This document shows positions 23,678 to 32,894 of a stretch of 64,000 bases of DNA, piece by piece. Position numbers and translations under genes: made by a program. Below the pieces are notes generated by a model that was not told the origin of the DNA, ran no database searches, and saw only the letters and a program-made list of their open reading frames with translations. Source of the stretch: an uncultured Dorea sp. (GTDB lineage Bacteria > Bacillota > Clostridia > Lachnospirales > Lachnospiraceae); the NCBI GenBank assembly GCA_945870325.1, contig CAMBRQ010000010.1, positions 1 to 64,000 of the forward strand, given 5' to 3'. Positions within the stretch are counted from its first letter, which is position 1. Every line of letters starts with the position of its first letter.

Positions 23678-25048
23678 ATGGCGAGAAGAGGAGAATTTGC
23701 GTTGTTCGAGATCACACCGGAGATTGAGCATTTCGCGCAGTTGTGTGAGGAGAATAATGTAATTGATAAGGATTTATATACGAAATACGAGGTGAAGAGA
23801 GGGCTTCGTGATGTCAATGGTAAGGGTGTTCTTGCCGGGCTTACGAATATATCCGATGTATGTGCGAAGAAGATGGTTGATGGAAAAGAAGTCCCTTGTG
23901 AAGGTAATCTCTATTATCGCGGATACAATATCAAGGATCTGGTGAAAGGCTTCCTGGAAGATCAGCATTTCGGATTCGAAGAGATTGCATATCTTCTGTT
24001 GTTTGGTGAACTGCCGACAGCAAAGGAATTGGAAGTATTCCATGAGACATTGGTAGAGCGCCGGACACTTCCGCCAACATTCGTAAGGGATGTTATTATG
24101 AAGGCACCGAGCAGAGATATGATGAACAGTATCTCTCGTTCTATTCTGAATCTGTATTCTTATGATGCGAAAGCGGATGATACATCGATTCCGAACGTGC
24201 TTCGCCAGTGCCTGAACCTGATCAGTCAGTTTCCGATGTTGATGGTATATGGTTATCATGCATATAACTATCGTTTGGGTGAGGACCTGTTTATCTATGC
24301 GCCGTCACCGGAATTATCCATGGCGGAGAATATTCTGATGATGCTTCGTGAAGACCGGAAGTATACGGAACTGGAGGCAAAGATTCTGGATATGGCGTTG
24401 GTACTTCATATGGATCATGGTGGTGGTAATAATTCAACATTTACCACACATGTTGTTACATCTTCAGGGACAGATACCTATTCTACGATGGTAGCGGCAC
24501 TGGCATCTCTGAAGGGTCCAAAACATGGCGGTGCCAATATTAAGGTTACGCAGATGTTCGAGGATATGAAACAGGTAGTTAAGGACTGGACGGATGAAGA
24601 TGAGGTGCGCAAGTATCTGAATGATCTTCTGGATAAGAAAGCATTCGACCAGAAGGGATTGATCTATGGTATGGGGCATGCGATCTACTCAGTATCTGAT
24701 CCTAGAGCAGACATCTTCAAGGTATTTGTGAAGCAGTTGGCACAGGAGAAAGGTCATGAAGAGGAGTATGCGCTCTATGAGATGGTTGAGCGTATGGCTC
24801 CGCAGGTCATCGGTGAGAAGAGGAAGATCTATAAAGGTGTAAATGCTAACGTGGATTTCTACAGTGGTCTTGTATATAGTATGCTGGATCTTCCGCCGTC
24901 ATTGTATACGCCGATCTTCGCAGCAGCACGTATCGTAGGATGGAGTGCGCACAGGCTGGAAGAACTTAAGAACGTTGACAAGATTATCCGTCCGGCATAT
25001 AAGCCGCTGGCGGAACATAGAGATTATGTAAGAATGGATGATAGATAG
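23678..25048 (+). CDS. gltA: Citrate synthase
   Basis: Condenses oxaloacetate and acetyl-CoA to citrate, here probably for glutamate biosynthesis in an incomplete TCA pathway. 456 residues from the ATG at 23678; the frame is open back to 23627, but those codons include ribosome-site-like DNA (cggaggagg). Active-site histidines lie in LHMDHGGGNNS and GMGHAIYSVSDPRAD, the latter with the catalytic aspartate downstream. The stop is directly followed by the ATG of the hydrolase gene. Confidence 0.93.
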   Translation: MARRGEFALFEITPEIEHFAQLCEENNVIDKDLYTKYEVKRGLRDVNGKGVLAGLTNISDVCAKKMVDGKEVPCEGNLYYRGYNIKDLVKGFLEDQHFGFEEIAYLLLFGELPTAKELEVFHETLVERRTLPPTFVRDVIMKAPSRDMMNSISRSILNLYSYDAKADDTSIPNVLRQCLNLISQFPMLMVYGYHAYNYRLGEDLFIYAPSPELSMAENILMMLREDRKYTELEAKILDMALVLHMDHGGGNNSTFTTHVVTSSGTDTYSTMVAALASLKGPKHGGANIKVTQMFEDMKQVVKDWTDEDEVRKYLNDLLDKKAFDQKGLIYGMGHAIYSVSDPRADIFKVFVKQLAQEKGHEEEYALYEMVERMAPQVIGEKRKIYKGVNANVDFYSGLVYSMLDLPPSLYTPIFAAARIVGWSAHRLEELKNVDKIIRPAYKPLAEHRDYVRMDDR

Positions 25049-25978
25049 ATGAAGAATGATTTTTATTATCTTTCCAGAGATGGGAAGACTCGGATTCATG
25101 CCGTGGAATGGGTGCCGGAGGGCGACGTTAGAGGCGTTCTTCAGATCTGCCATGGTATGGTGGAATATATCGAACGATATCATGAGTTCGCAGAGTATAT
25201 GTGTGCACGGGGATACTATGTAACGGGGCATGACCATCTGGGACATGGCAAATCGATCCAGAGTGAGGAAGATTATGGATATTTCCCGAAAGCGCATGGG
25301 AATCAGTATGTGATTGGCGATATCCAGCATCTGCGGCAGATGACGGAGAAGAAGTATCCGAATGTACCATATGTTATGATGGGACATAGCATGGGTTCTT
25401 TCCTGTTAAGGCAGTACCTGACTATGTATGGCAAGGGTTTGACTGCAGCGGTGATCATGGGAACCGGATATCAGAGTGCGCTTGTCCTGAATGCGGGGCA
25501 GTTGGTGTGCCGTGTGATTGCGGCATTCAAGGGCTGGAGATACCGAAGCAAGTTCGTGGATAACTTAAGTTTCGGCGGTTTTAATAAACGCTTCGAACCG
25601 GGAGAGACTTCGAAAGAGTGGATCACGTCCGATAAGGAACGGTGCCAGAAGTATGTGGAAGATCCTTTGTGTTCATTCATGTTTACTCTGAGCGCATATT
25701 ATCAGATGTTCGAGGGTATGAAGGTGCTGACGAAGAAGAAAAACACGGAGCGTATTCCGAAAGACCTGCCGGTACTGTTCGTGGCTGGTGCGGATGATCC
25801 GGTGGGAGCATTCGGCAAGGGTGTCAGAAAGGTATATGGACAGTATAAAGCGGCTGGGATCAAGGATGTATCTTTGAAACTTTACAAAGGAGACCGGCAT
25901 GAGATCCTGAACGAGACAGACCGGGCGCAGGTGTATCGGGATATATTCAGATGGGTTGAGAGACGCGTAAGGAAATAA
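25049..25978 (+). CDS. Alpha/beta hydrolase (monoacylglycerol lipase-like)
   Basis: 309 residues of the serine hydrolase / lysophospholipase family. The nucleophile elbow is GHSMGSFL near residue 115; the acid is the aspartate of VAGADDPVG and the histidine is in GDRHEILNE. The N-terminal lines (HGMVEYIERYHEFA and GHDHLGHGKS) match the monoglyceride lipase branch. No signal peptide. It starts immediately after the citrate synthase stop codon (TAGATG), so it is co-transcribed and perhaps translationally coupled, though no metabolic link is obvious. A terminator follows. Confidence 0.85.
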   Translation: MKNDFYYLSRDGKTRIHAVEWVPEGDVRGVLQICHGMVEYIERYHEFAEYMCARGYYVTGHDHLGHGKSIQSEEDYGYFPKAHGNQYVIGDIQHLRQMTEKKYPNVPYVMMGHSMGSFLLRQYLTMYGKGLTAAVIMGTGYQSALVLNAGQLVCRVIAAFKGWRYRSKFVDNLSFGGFNKRFEPGETSKEWITSDKERCQKYVEDPLCSFMFTLSAYYQMFEGMKVLTKKKNTERIPKDLPVLFVAGADDPVGAFGKGVRKVYGQYKAAGIKDVSLKLYKGDRHEILNETDRAQVYRDIFRWVERRVRK

Positions 25979-25997
25979 TGAGAATATAAGATTGTGG

Positions 25998-26036
25998 AAT
26001 CCTCGGATGGGTGATGAGCTTGTCTGGGGATTTTTT
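25998..26036 (+). terminator. Intrinsic terminator after the hydrolase gene
   Basis: AATCCTCGGA (25998-26007) pairs, with two G-U pairs, with TCTGGGGATT (26023-26032), and the T run continues to 26036. Confidence 0.7.
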
Positions 26037-26169
26037 GCGCATACTAATGTTATCATTTATGCCCGATATGTCAGACGAAACAATTGCATATTATACATGG
26101 AAAAGTTATAATTATATATAAGTTTCACAAAAGATATAGCAGATACGGTTGCTCATAGGGAGGAGTTAA

Positions 26170-27750
26170 ATGAAAGGGAAAAAATTAAAGAATACGTTAT
26201 CGGTAGTTTTTATATCATTATTCATCATAGCGATTGCGCTCGTTGGATGCAGCAGCCTGGGCGGCGGCGACTCCAGCGTTACATACCAGGATTACGAACT
26301 CACGGTAGAAGACAACATCTATAATAGCGGCACAAGAACCGGATTCATAGATCTGTCAATTAAGGGTGACGGCTCTCCGTTCGAGAAACTTTTCTACACT
26401 TCCGATGATGTCTTGAGTAATGGATTCGACTTTATCGTTGACGACGAATGCCTTCTGAGAGTATCCCAGGGCTCGACCCAGTTGAAATGCAGAGCATATG
26501 AGACTGCATATAAGGGAAAGACACAATACCTGAGAATCTATTATATCAGTGGCAGCCATCAGATCAAAGAAGATTCCGTGGATGTTGAGATTGTATATTC
26601 CAGGGAAGCTAAAGTAGAACAAAACGTGCCGGTGAAACTAAAAGTAGATGATGAATATATCAGTTCCGGGGCGGGAGAAGGAAAGAATGAGATGAGAGTC
26701 TCGGCAACTGGCATTCTCTACCCGAATATAGTATCATATAAGCAGCCTTATATGACAAGCAGCACTATGGTAATCGATGGCAAAGACGCAGAATGCCTGC
26801 TGGCAATTGATCAGGATGTCCAGGCGGGAGAGATAGGTGGAAAAGAGGTTATCAAGCCTAAACTGAGTTATGTACCGGAATATGACGGGGAGTCGATTAT
26901 CTATGCTGTAGAATTAGAGAACTGGAAGCAGATTGAACAGATCAAATTCAGTGACAACGGATTTTATTTTACAGAGGAAGCAAAAGAGAATGCCGCCAAA
27001 GAAGAAAAAGAGGCAGAGGAGGAAGCGCTTCAGGATAGAGGAAAGGAACGAGGAGATTTTACAGGGGATAAGGAAGCGGTTATAGATCAGATGCTGAATG
27101 CAATCGACCACTATACGACGGTGCAGGGCACATTCCGCATGAAAGGCAGACAGTTGGGATGCGAAACGGAGGCTTCCGTAGAATACAAGATTGATAAAGA
27201 GACGTCCTACTCTTATGAAAGAGTCCGCTCGGCGGATATCGACTGGACGGCGCTGGCGGATAGCAGTGGAGCAACCGTATATTATCATGCACAGAAGGCT
27301 TACCGTACGACAGGGCGTACCCTGGAAGATGAGTCAATCGTGAAGATGGATGTCAATGAGCGGGTAAGACCGCAGGTGAAAGATATTGATCATTATCGGA
27401 ATAATATTACAGATCTGTATTATGCAACATACAGTGTATATCCTCAGGCTACCGCATTCATATATCTTTTTGATCCAGATCAGTGGGAGATTGTTGGTGA
27501 AGAAGCAATTGCCGGACGGAATTGCTGGAAGGTTGAAGGCAAGGGGGAATCCTATCTGAATCCGGTGAACAGCATTGCGTTGTGGATTGACAAGGAGACC
27601 GGTTGCGTGCTTCAGTATAAAGGTTATGCGGGGCGTGATGAGAATCGGACAGAGGTTGAATATCTGACGACGGATTCTATTATATATAATGAGCCTGTTA
27701 CTCCTGTGGAAATGGGAGCGGAATATGATGATTATGCGGATTGGACGTAA
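26170..27750 (+). CDS. Large lipoprotein of unknown function
   Basis: 526 residues. A signal peptide with a membrane helix (about 10-26) ends in the lipobox LVGC, so the mature protein should be lipid-anchored on the outer face of the membrane. The body is beta-rich; near residues 275-300 there is a charged E/K/A stretch (a probable linker), and the C-terminal 200 residues resemble the fold of LolA-like lipoprotein carriers or sigma-factor regulators (DPDQWEIVGEEAIAGRNCW...LWIDKETGCVLQYKG). I do not recognise a named family. The yitT-like gene follows 17 bases later. Confidence 0.7.
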   Translation: MKGKKLKNTLSVVFISLFIIAIALVGCSSLGGGDSSVTYQDYELTVEDNIYNSGTRTGFIDLSIKGDGSPFEKLFYTSDDVLSNGFDFIVDDECLLRVSQGSTQLKCRAYETAYKGKTQYLRIYYISGSHQIKEDSVDVEIVYSREAKVEQNVPVKLKVDDEYISSGAGEGKNEMRVSATGILYPNIVSYKQPYMTSSTMVIDGKDAECLLAIDQDVQAGEIGGKEVIKPKLSYVPEYDGESIIYAVELENWKQIEQIKFSDNGFYFTEEAKENAAKEEKEAEEEALQDRGKERGDFTGDKEAVIDQMLNAIDHYTTVQGTFRMKGRQLGCETEASVEYKIDKETSYSYERVRSADIDWTALADSSGATVYYHAQKAYRTTGRTLEDESIVKMDVNERVRPQVKDIDHYRNNITDLYYATYSVYPQATAFIYLFDPDQWEIVGEEAIAGRNCWKVEGKGESYLNPVNSIALWIDKETGCVLQYKGYAGRDENRTEVEYLTTDSIIYNEPVTPVEMGAEYDDYADWT

Positions 27751-27767
27751 GGAGGATATTTGGAGAG

Positions 27768-28643
27768 ATGAATGCGAAGAAAAGAGAACAGTTAACGCAG
27801 ATATTTTGCATGGTAGGGGGAAGCCTGATCTATGCGTTGGGGCTTAATCTGCTGATTACATCACTTGGATTATACAATGGAGGCTTCCTGGGTATAGCGC
27901 AGCTGATCAGAACATTTTTAGTTAGCGTGTGCCATGTGCCTGTGCCGGCAGGCGTAGATATCGCAGGTATCATATATTTTATAATGAATGTTCCGTTATT
28001 TTATATGGGACTTAGGATTATGGGGAAGGAATTTGCCGTGAAGTCATTATTCGGCGTAGCGGTTATCAGTGCATTCCTGGTAATGGTTCCGATTCCGTCC
28101 GTCCCGATTGTTGAGGATTATCTGACGGCATGTATCATAGGCGGAATCATATCAGGGTTTGGTAGTGGTTTGATCCTTCGGGGAAGAGGTACGGCAGGCG
28201 GACCGGATATTATAGGAGTCTGCTGTGCAAAGAAATATCCGAATGCAAGTGTTGGAAAAGTTAGTATTATATTGAATATCTTTGTATATGGTATCTGTTT
28301 ATTCATGTATGATATTGAGATCGTTATCTATTCATTAATCTATGCAACGGTATTCTCACTGGTAGTTGATAAAGTACATATTCAGAATATCAATACGAGT
28401 ATTATGATATTTACCAAGAAAGAAGGAATATCGAAGGCGATTATGGAGCAGACCGGACGAGGCGTTACGAATTGGGATGGAGAGGGCGCTTATACGAGAA
28501 AGACTTCTTACATATTGTTTGTTATGGCTTCTAAGTATGAGGTACCGCAGATCAAGCATATCGTACATAGTATTGATCCTCATGCGTTTATGATACTTAC
28601 GGAAGGGTGTTCCGTGGATGGGAATTTTGAGAAGAGGCTGTAA
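27768..28643 (+). CDS. YitT family membrane protein
   Basis: 291 residues: a five- or six-helix membrane domain with the YitT signature (YALGLNLLITSLGLYNGGFLGIAQL, and later GSGLILRGRGTAGGPDII), then a cytosolic DUF2179 domain (about 205-285, with KVHIQNINTSIMIFTKKEGI). Transport is suspected for the family, but the substrate is unknown. The start at 27768 has aaggagg 12 bases upstream. The gene overlaps none of the lipoprotein gene once the spurious N-terminus is removed. A strong hairpin follows. Confidence 0.85.
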   Translation: MNAKKREQLTQIFCMVGGSLIYALGLNLLITSLGLYNGGFLGIAQLIRTFLVSVCHVPVPAGVDIAGIIYFIMNVPLFYMGLRIMGKEFAVKSLFGVAVISAFLVMVPIPSVPIVEDYLTACIIGGIISGFGSGLILRGRGTAGGPDIIGVCCAKKYPNASVGKVSIILNIFVYGICLFMYDIEIVIYSLIYATVFSLVVDKVHIQNINTSIMIFTKKEGISKAIMEQTGRGVTNWDGEGAYTRKTSYILFVMASKYEVPQIKHIVHSIDPHAFMILTEGCSVDGNFEKRL

Positions 28644-28652
28644 GTGTGAACA

Positions 28653-28689
28653 AAGAGATCCGCTAACCATGCTGGTTAGCGGATCTCTT
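28653..28689 (+). terminator. Perfect 16-bp hairpin after yitT
   Basis: Arms 28653-28668 and 28674-28689 around a 5-base loop. The following tract is GTTGTTATAG, poor in T, but the stem is strong; it could serve both converging genes. Confidence 0.75.
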
Positions 28690-28709
28690 GTTGTTATAGT
28701 TATCTAAAG

Positions 28710-28790
28710 GAATGAGAGTAAAGTGCTGCACCGAACCCTCTCGGTGCGTTACTTTATGAGGGGGAGATAGTGAGTGTTAATCAACTATCT
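28710..28790. other. Two adjacent hairpins between convergent genes
   Basis: GCACCGA/TCGGTGC nested in AAAGT/ACTTT, then GATAGT/ACTATC. They lie in the 245-base gap between yitT and the minus-strand Spo0A-like gene. They may be a small RNA or the terminator of the minus-strand gene; no T run decides it. Confidence 0.4.
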
Positions 28791-28888
28791 GACTACAAGT
28801 ATAAAAGAAAATTATGTCCAAAGTATGTTAAAACTATAAAAGAAAAAGAAAATTTCTTAAGAAGCACTTAAGAAGTTAAAAAGAAAGC

Positions 28889-29239
28889 CTAAACTACAAG
28901 TCTGGAAGCGGATTTCTGTCTTAAATGAGCAGTCAATATGTCAAGAAATTCGCTGCAGGAAGGGCGTTCATGCATTGGCCTCAATGCAATCTCCTGAAGG
29001 AGCCTCTTATTCCCTCTTTCCCAGCACACCTTAATGATAGTTCGAATATCCCTCTCAACGCTGTAACTGGTTGTCCGGTAATGTCTTGCAATCAGAGGAT
29101 AGAGTAATTTGCTGACGGAGAGAAGATAATCCTCATCCTCCAAACATAATTTGATTCCGTAATTCAGATACCGGTATCCACGATAAGTGGAGCCGATCCC
29201 AAGAGAACGTATCAGATATTCAATATCCTGTTCATTCAT
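28889..29239 (-). CDS. Stand-alone Spo0A C-terminal DNA-binding domain protein
   Basis: 116 residues that align over their whole length with the Spo0A effector domain: an N-terminal helix with LGIGSTYRGYRYLNYGIKL, then KLLYPLIARHYRTTSYSVERDIRTIIKVCWERG, which holds the helix-turn-helix recognition region, and a C-terminal LDILTAHLRQK. The receiver domain with the phosphorylated aspartate is absent, so it cannot be switched by the phosphorelay. It could compete for 0A boxes or be controlled by its level. Ribosome site gaggaaa precedes the start. It diverges from the two-component system at 29479. Confidence 0.8.
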   Translation of the reverse strand: MNEQDIEYLIRSLGIGSTYRGYRYLNYGIKLCLEDEDYLLSVSKLLYPLIARHYRTTSYSVERDIRTIIKVCWERGNKRLLQEIALRPMHERPSCSEFLDILTAHLRQKSASRLVV

Positions 29240-29478
29240 AACATTTTCCTCTTTACCACCTTATCATTGAGAAACAAAAAAAGCATGCTACAAACCAATA
29301 TTATAGCGAAAATATTAATCAGATTAGAAAGCCGGACAGAATCAGTAATTTTTCGACACGTAAAGACATAATACGACATTTCACAGGAAGATGGGATTTC
29401 ATAATATCTTAAGAATTTCCACAAATTGCTCTTAAAAAATTCCTGCTATTCTTGTATAGTATAAGGGAGGTGATGAAG

Positions 29479-30174
29479 ATGTCAAAAATATTAGTATGTG
29501 ATGATGACAGGGAAATAGTAGAGGCCATAGATATCTATCTGTCCCAGGAGGGCTATCAGGTATTAAAGGCATATGACGGGGAAGAAGCGTTGAAGGTATT
29601 AAAATCAGAGAAAGTAGATCTTCTGGTGATTGATGTAATGATGCCCCGGTTAGATGGAATCAGAGCCACCCTTAAGATTCGTGAGGAGAACAACATGCCG
29701 ATTATCATTCTGTCTGCCAAATCCGAGGATGCAGATAAGATACTCGGTCTGAATGTGGGAGCCGATGATTATGTGACGAAACCTTTCAACCCTCTGGAGT
29801 TAGTAGCCAGAGTCAAATCTCAACTGCGCAGATATACTCAGCTTGGAAGTACGGTAGACCATACGAGCCAGGCGGTATATGAGGTTGGTGGTCTGTCTAT
29901 TAATGATGATCTGAAAGAAGTTACGGTTGACGGTGAACCAGTGAAACTTACGCCAATCGAATATAATATCTTATTACTGTTAATGAAGAATCAAGGAAAA
30001 GTCTTCTCTATCGATCAGATCTATGAAAGCATCTGGAATGAGGACGCCATAGGCGTGGATAACACGGTGGCAGTACATATCCGGCATATCCGGGAGAAGA
30101 TCGAGATCAACCCCAAAGAGCCGCGTTATCTGAAAGTGGTCTGGGGAGTCGGGTATAAGATAGAGAAACTTTAG
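29479..30174 (+). CDS. OmpR family response regulator
   Basis: 231 residues: receiver domain (1-120) with DDD near the N-terminus, phospho-acceptor D52 in LLVIDVMMPRLDG and K in VTKPFNPLEL, then a winged-helix DNA-binding domain (about 135-230, GGLSINDDLKEVTV to LKVVWGVGYKIEKL). I chose the ATG at 29479, which has gggagg 8 bases upstream; upstream in-frame ATG codons are too close to that site. The histidine kinase follows 12 bases later and is its certain partner. Confidence 0.94.
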   Translation: MSKILVCDDDREIVEAIDIYLSQEGYQVLKAYDGEEALKVLKSEKVDLLVIDVMMPRLDGIRATLKIREENNMPIIILSAKSEDADKILGLNVGADDYVTKPFNPLELVARVKSQLRRYTQLGSTVDHTSQAVYEVGGLSINDDLKEVTVDGEPVKLTPIEYNILLLLMKNQGKVFSIDQIYESIWNEDAIGVDNTVAVHIRHIREKIEINPKEPRYLKVVWGVGYKIEKL

Positions 30175-30186
30175 AAGGGAGTCTGT

Positions 30187-32796
30187 ATGAATCATCAATG
30201 GTATAAATCTACGCTTGCGAAGAGCATCCTGATTGTGCTGGAGCATATATTGCTGGTGATTGTAGTGGTTAGTTTTCTGTGGATGATGTCCTATCCTGCG
30301 TTGTGGAGAGAGGCGCTGGTAGGAGAGCCGGTGAAAGCGTATGAGGATACGACGAGTTTTAATGAGCAGTTAAGAAGCTGCAGTTATGAGATGCTGAATG
30401 CGATCGGCATGCGGGAACTGTTTGAGACGGATGGAAAATATGACCCACAGAAGATTGTAGATATTCAAACATATTATAATGAATCGAAGATTGATAATGA
30501 GAATGTAAGCGGTCTGGCTTACCGGCTTGAGGAATTGGTCGAATGGGGTGCTGAATGGCATCAGAACGGTGAAGAGAGTGATGCGGATACAGGCAAGAAT
30601 TTTGGTGACAATATTATCGTCTGTAAGCGACCGGACAATACTTATCATTATTACTATTATAAAGAGTTTCAGGAACTGATTGCCAGCGGTGAACTTAAGT
30701 TCGTGATGGAAAGTGACGGGCAGGGAGGCACCGGGGAGTCTATTCTCAACGATCTGCGGGAAGGTAATTTCTACGAAGGTAATAGTTCTTCGACCGAATT
30801 CAAGGGGCTTCAGGATGCAGAGGGCAAGATTGCCTATATTGACTGCTGGAGTTATGACGGCACCTGGGTGGAGGAGAAATATAAGCCGATGGATGCCGAG
30901 AGTGTCATGGAACTTGCCAATGACAATCCGGAGTGGAACGGGCGGCTGAGTGAGGCTTATCAAATGCTTCGCGATTCCATTTACCGAATCAATAGTGAAG
31001 TGGGAAGTTATCAGAATCTGGAGTCATTTTATCTGGAAGGCGATACGAATTTTGCATATCTGTATGTGGATACGGATACGAAGCGGGTGTATAGTAATCG
31101 GAAAGAGTTCAAAGATTATTCTGAGTTAGAGAAGGACTTGGATAAGTTCCGGAAGATGGGACGATATGTAGTGATCATGCCGGAACTGGCAGATTTTGAA
31201 ACGAACCTTAATGATATAGAAGTCGCCGAATGGAGAGACGAAGTCAAATATTCTGGGAATAAGGAGACCGGCTTCATCTATGCGGCGGGAGTGGATACCT
31301 CCTATCCGATTAAGGATGCATTCTATTCAGAATCACGTTTGTATGAAAAATACGGTTCAAGTGCGAAGGAGATCGTGTGGCTTGGAATTGCGGCAGGTGT
31401 CATGGCAGTTTTCATTATCATATGGCTGACGATAGTTGCAGGGCGCAGTGACCGTGATGATGAACTGCACCTGAATGCATTTGACAGATGGAAGACGGAA
31501 CTGGCAGCAGGGTGTGTGGTGGCGGTCTGGATTATTCCAATCCTGTTGTTTGGTACGAGTGTATCTTATGTATCGAGTAAGGTATATGATGCATATGGCA
31601 GTGTAGTCACTTATTCTGCAGGATTTGGTCTGGCGAATCAGACTATTTCGTATATTGTAGTCGGTGGAATCGGGGCGGCTTATACTTGCGTTATGTTCCT
31701 GACCGGATATCTGAGTCTGGTGAGAAGAATAAAGGCGGGAGAACTGTGGAAGAATAGTATCCTGCGATGTGTGTGCGGATTTGTAAAAGAGATATTCCTG
31801 AATATGCATGCTGTCTGGAAGGCAGTGGTCATCTTTGGCTTGTTTGTATTAATTCATTGGCTGGTGCTCATTAGTTCGTCAGCGATCTGGGTTATCATCA
31901 TGCTGGCAGCAGAGTTTGCGGCATTCGTCTATCTGGTAAAACAGGCGATTGGTAAGCATCGGATCAATATGGGTGTTGATAAGATTGCCAAGGGTGAAGT
32001 GGACTACAAGATACCGGTGAAGGGCTTGGGTGATGATCAGAGGATTATTGCCGAGAAAATTAATTCTATTGGGGAAGGGCTCGACGCTGCTCTGGAGAAG
32101 AGTATGAAGAGCGAGCGCCTGAAGACGGATCTGATTACCAATGTGTCTCATGATATTAAGACACCGCTTACGTCTATTATTAATTACGTAGAACTATTGA
32201 AGCAGGAGAATTTTGAAGATCCGAAGATTCGAAGATATATTGAAGTTCTGGAGGCGAAGTCCCAGAGGCTCAAGACACTGACTGAGGATGTGGTGGAAGC
32301 GTCCAAGGTAAGTTCGGGGAATATTACGCTTGAGTATATGAATATCAATCTGGTGGAGATGATCCAGCAGACCAGCGGAGAATTCGAAGAGAAATTCACT
32401 GCCCGAAATTTGAAAGAGGTGATGTCGCTTCCGGATAGAGAGGTGATCATCCGGGCGGATGGAAGACGATTGTGGAGAGTGCTGGCGAATATCTATAATA
32501 ATGCTGCTAAGTATGCGATGGAAGGCACCAGGGTATATGCAGATCTATACACCACAGGAACCACGGCGATATTCAGCCTTAAGAATATCTCAGATCAGCC
32601 GTTGAACATCTCGGCAGATGAGTTGACTGAGAGGTTCATCCGCGGGGATATCTCCCGGAGCACGGAAGGAAGCGGGCTGGGATTGTCCATAGCCAAGACG
32701 CTGACTGAGATGCAGGGAGGCAAGTTCGACCTGTATCTCGACGGGGATCTGTTCAGGGTTACCATCACATTCCCAATAGGGACAGGGCAAAATTAA
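30187..32796 (+). CDS. Sensor histidine kinase with large extracytoplasmic domain
   Basis: 869 residues. One N-terminal membrane helix (about 12-35) leads to an outside domain of about 350 residues; several more helices (about 395-595) follow, then a HAMP-like stretch, the dimerisation/phosphoacceptor motif NVSHDIKTPLTSIINYVELL with H655, and a catalytic ATPase domain with NIYNNAAKYAMEG and GSGLGLSIAKTLTEMQGG. The ligand is unknown. The last residues, IGTGQN, and the TAA stop are read from a GGGACAGGGCAAAATTAA unit of the GGGAC repeat family, so the extreme C-terminus is repeat-derived. Confidence 0.9.
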   Translation: MNHQWYKSTLAKSILIVLEHILLVIVVVSFLWMMSYPALWREALVGEPVKAYEDTTSFNEQLRSCSYEMLNAIGMRELFETDGKYDPQKIVDIQTYYNESKIDNENVSGLAYRLEELVEWGAEWHQNGEESDADTGKNFGDNIIVCKRPDNTYHYYYYKEFQELIASGELKFVMESDGQGGTGESILNDLREGNFYEGNSSSTEFKGLQDAEGKIAYIDCWSYDGTWVEEKYKPMDAESVMELANDNPEWNGRLSEAYQMLRDSIYRINSEVGSYQNLESFYLEGDTNFAYLYVDTDTKRVYSNRKEFKDYSELEKDLDKFRKMGRYVVIMPELADFETNLNDIEVAEWRDEVKYSGNKETGFIYAAGVDTSYPIKDAFYSESRLYEKYGSSAKEIVWLGIAAGVMAVFIIIWLTIVAGRSDRDDELHLNAFDRWKTELAAGCVVAVWIIPILLFGTSVSYVSSKVYDAYGSVVTYSAGFGLANQTISYIVVGGIGAAYTCVMFLTGYLSLVRRIKAGELWKNSILRCVCGFVKEIFLNMHAVWKAVVIFGLFVLIHWLVLISSSAIWVIIMLAAEFAAFVYLVKQAIGKHRINMGVDKIAKGEVDYKIPVKGLGDDQRIIAEKINSIGEGLDAALEKSMKSERLKTDLITNVSHDIKTPLTSIINYVELLKQENFEDPKIRRYIEVLEAKSQRLKTLTEDVVEASKVSSGNITLEYMNINLVEMIQQTSGEFEEKFTARNLKEVMSLPDREVIIRADGRRLWRVLANIYNNAAKYAMEGTRVYADLYTTGTTAIFSLKNISDQPLNISADELTERFIRGDISRSTEGSGLGLSIAKTLTEMQGGKFDLYLDGDLFRVTITFPIGTGQN

Positions 32797-32853
32797 AAAG
32801 GGACACGGCAAATCCAATTGGGGACGGGGGAAATTGAAAAAACCCCCGTCCCC
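32779..32853. repeat. GGGACGGGGG repeat cluster, copy 3
   Basis: Two degenerate units (GGGACAGGGCAAAATT at 32780 and GGGACACGGCAAATCC near 32800) precede a palindrome with 11-bp arms, GGGGACGGGGG (32820-32830) and CCCCCGTCCCC (32843-32853). The first unit contains the stop codon of the histidine kinase gene. Confidence 0.8.
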
Positions 32854-32894
32854 ACCTTGCGCTTGGGGGGAAAAAACATTACAATAATAATATT

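Noticed and set aside
29236..29424. 62-residue membrane-peptide frame overlapping the Spo0A-like gene by four bases
   Set aside because: It needs a TTG start without a ribosome site, and the DNA looks like an AT-rich upstream region. Kept only as a weak possibility.
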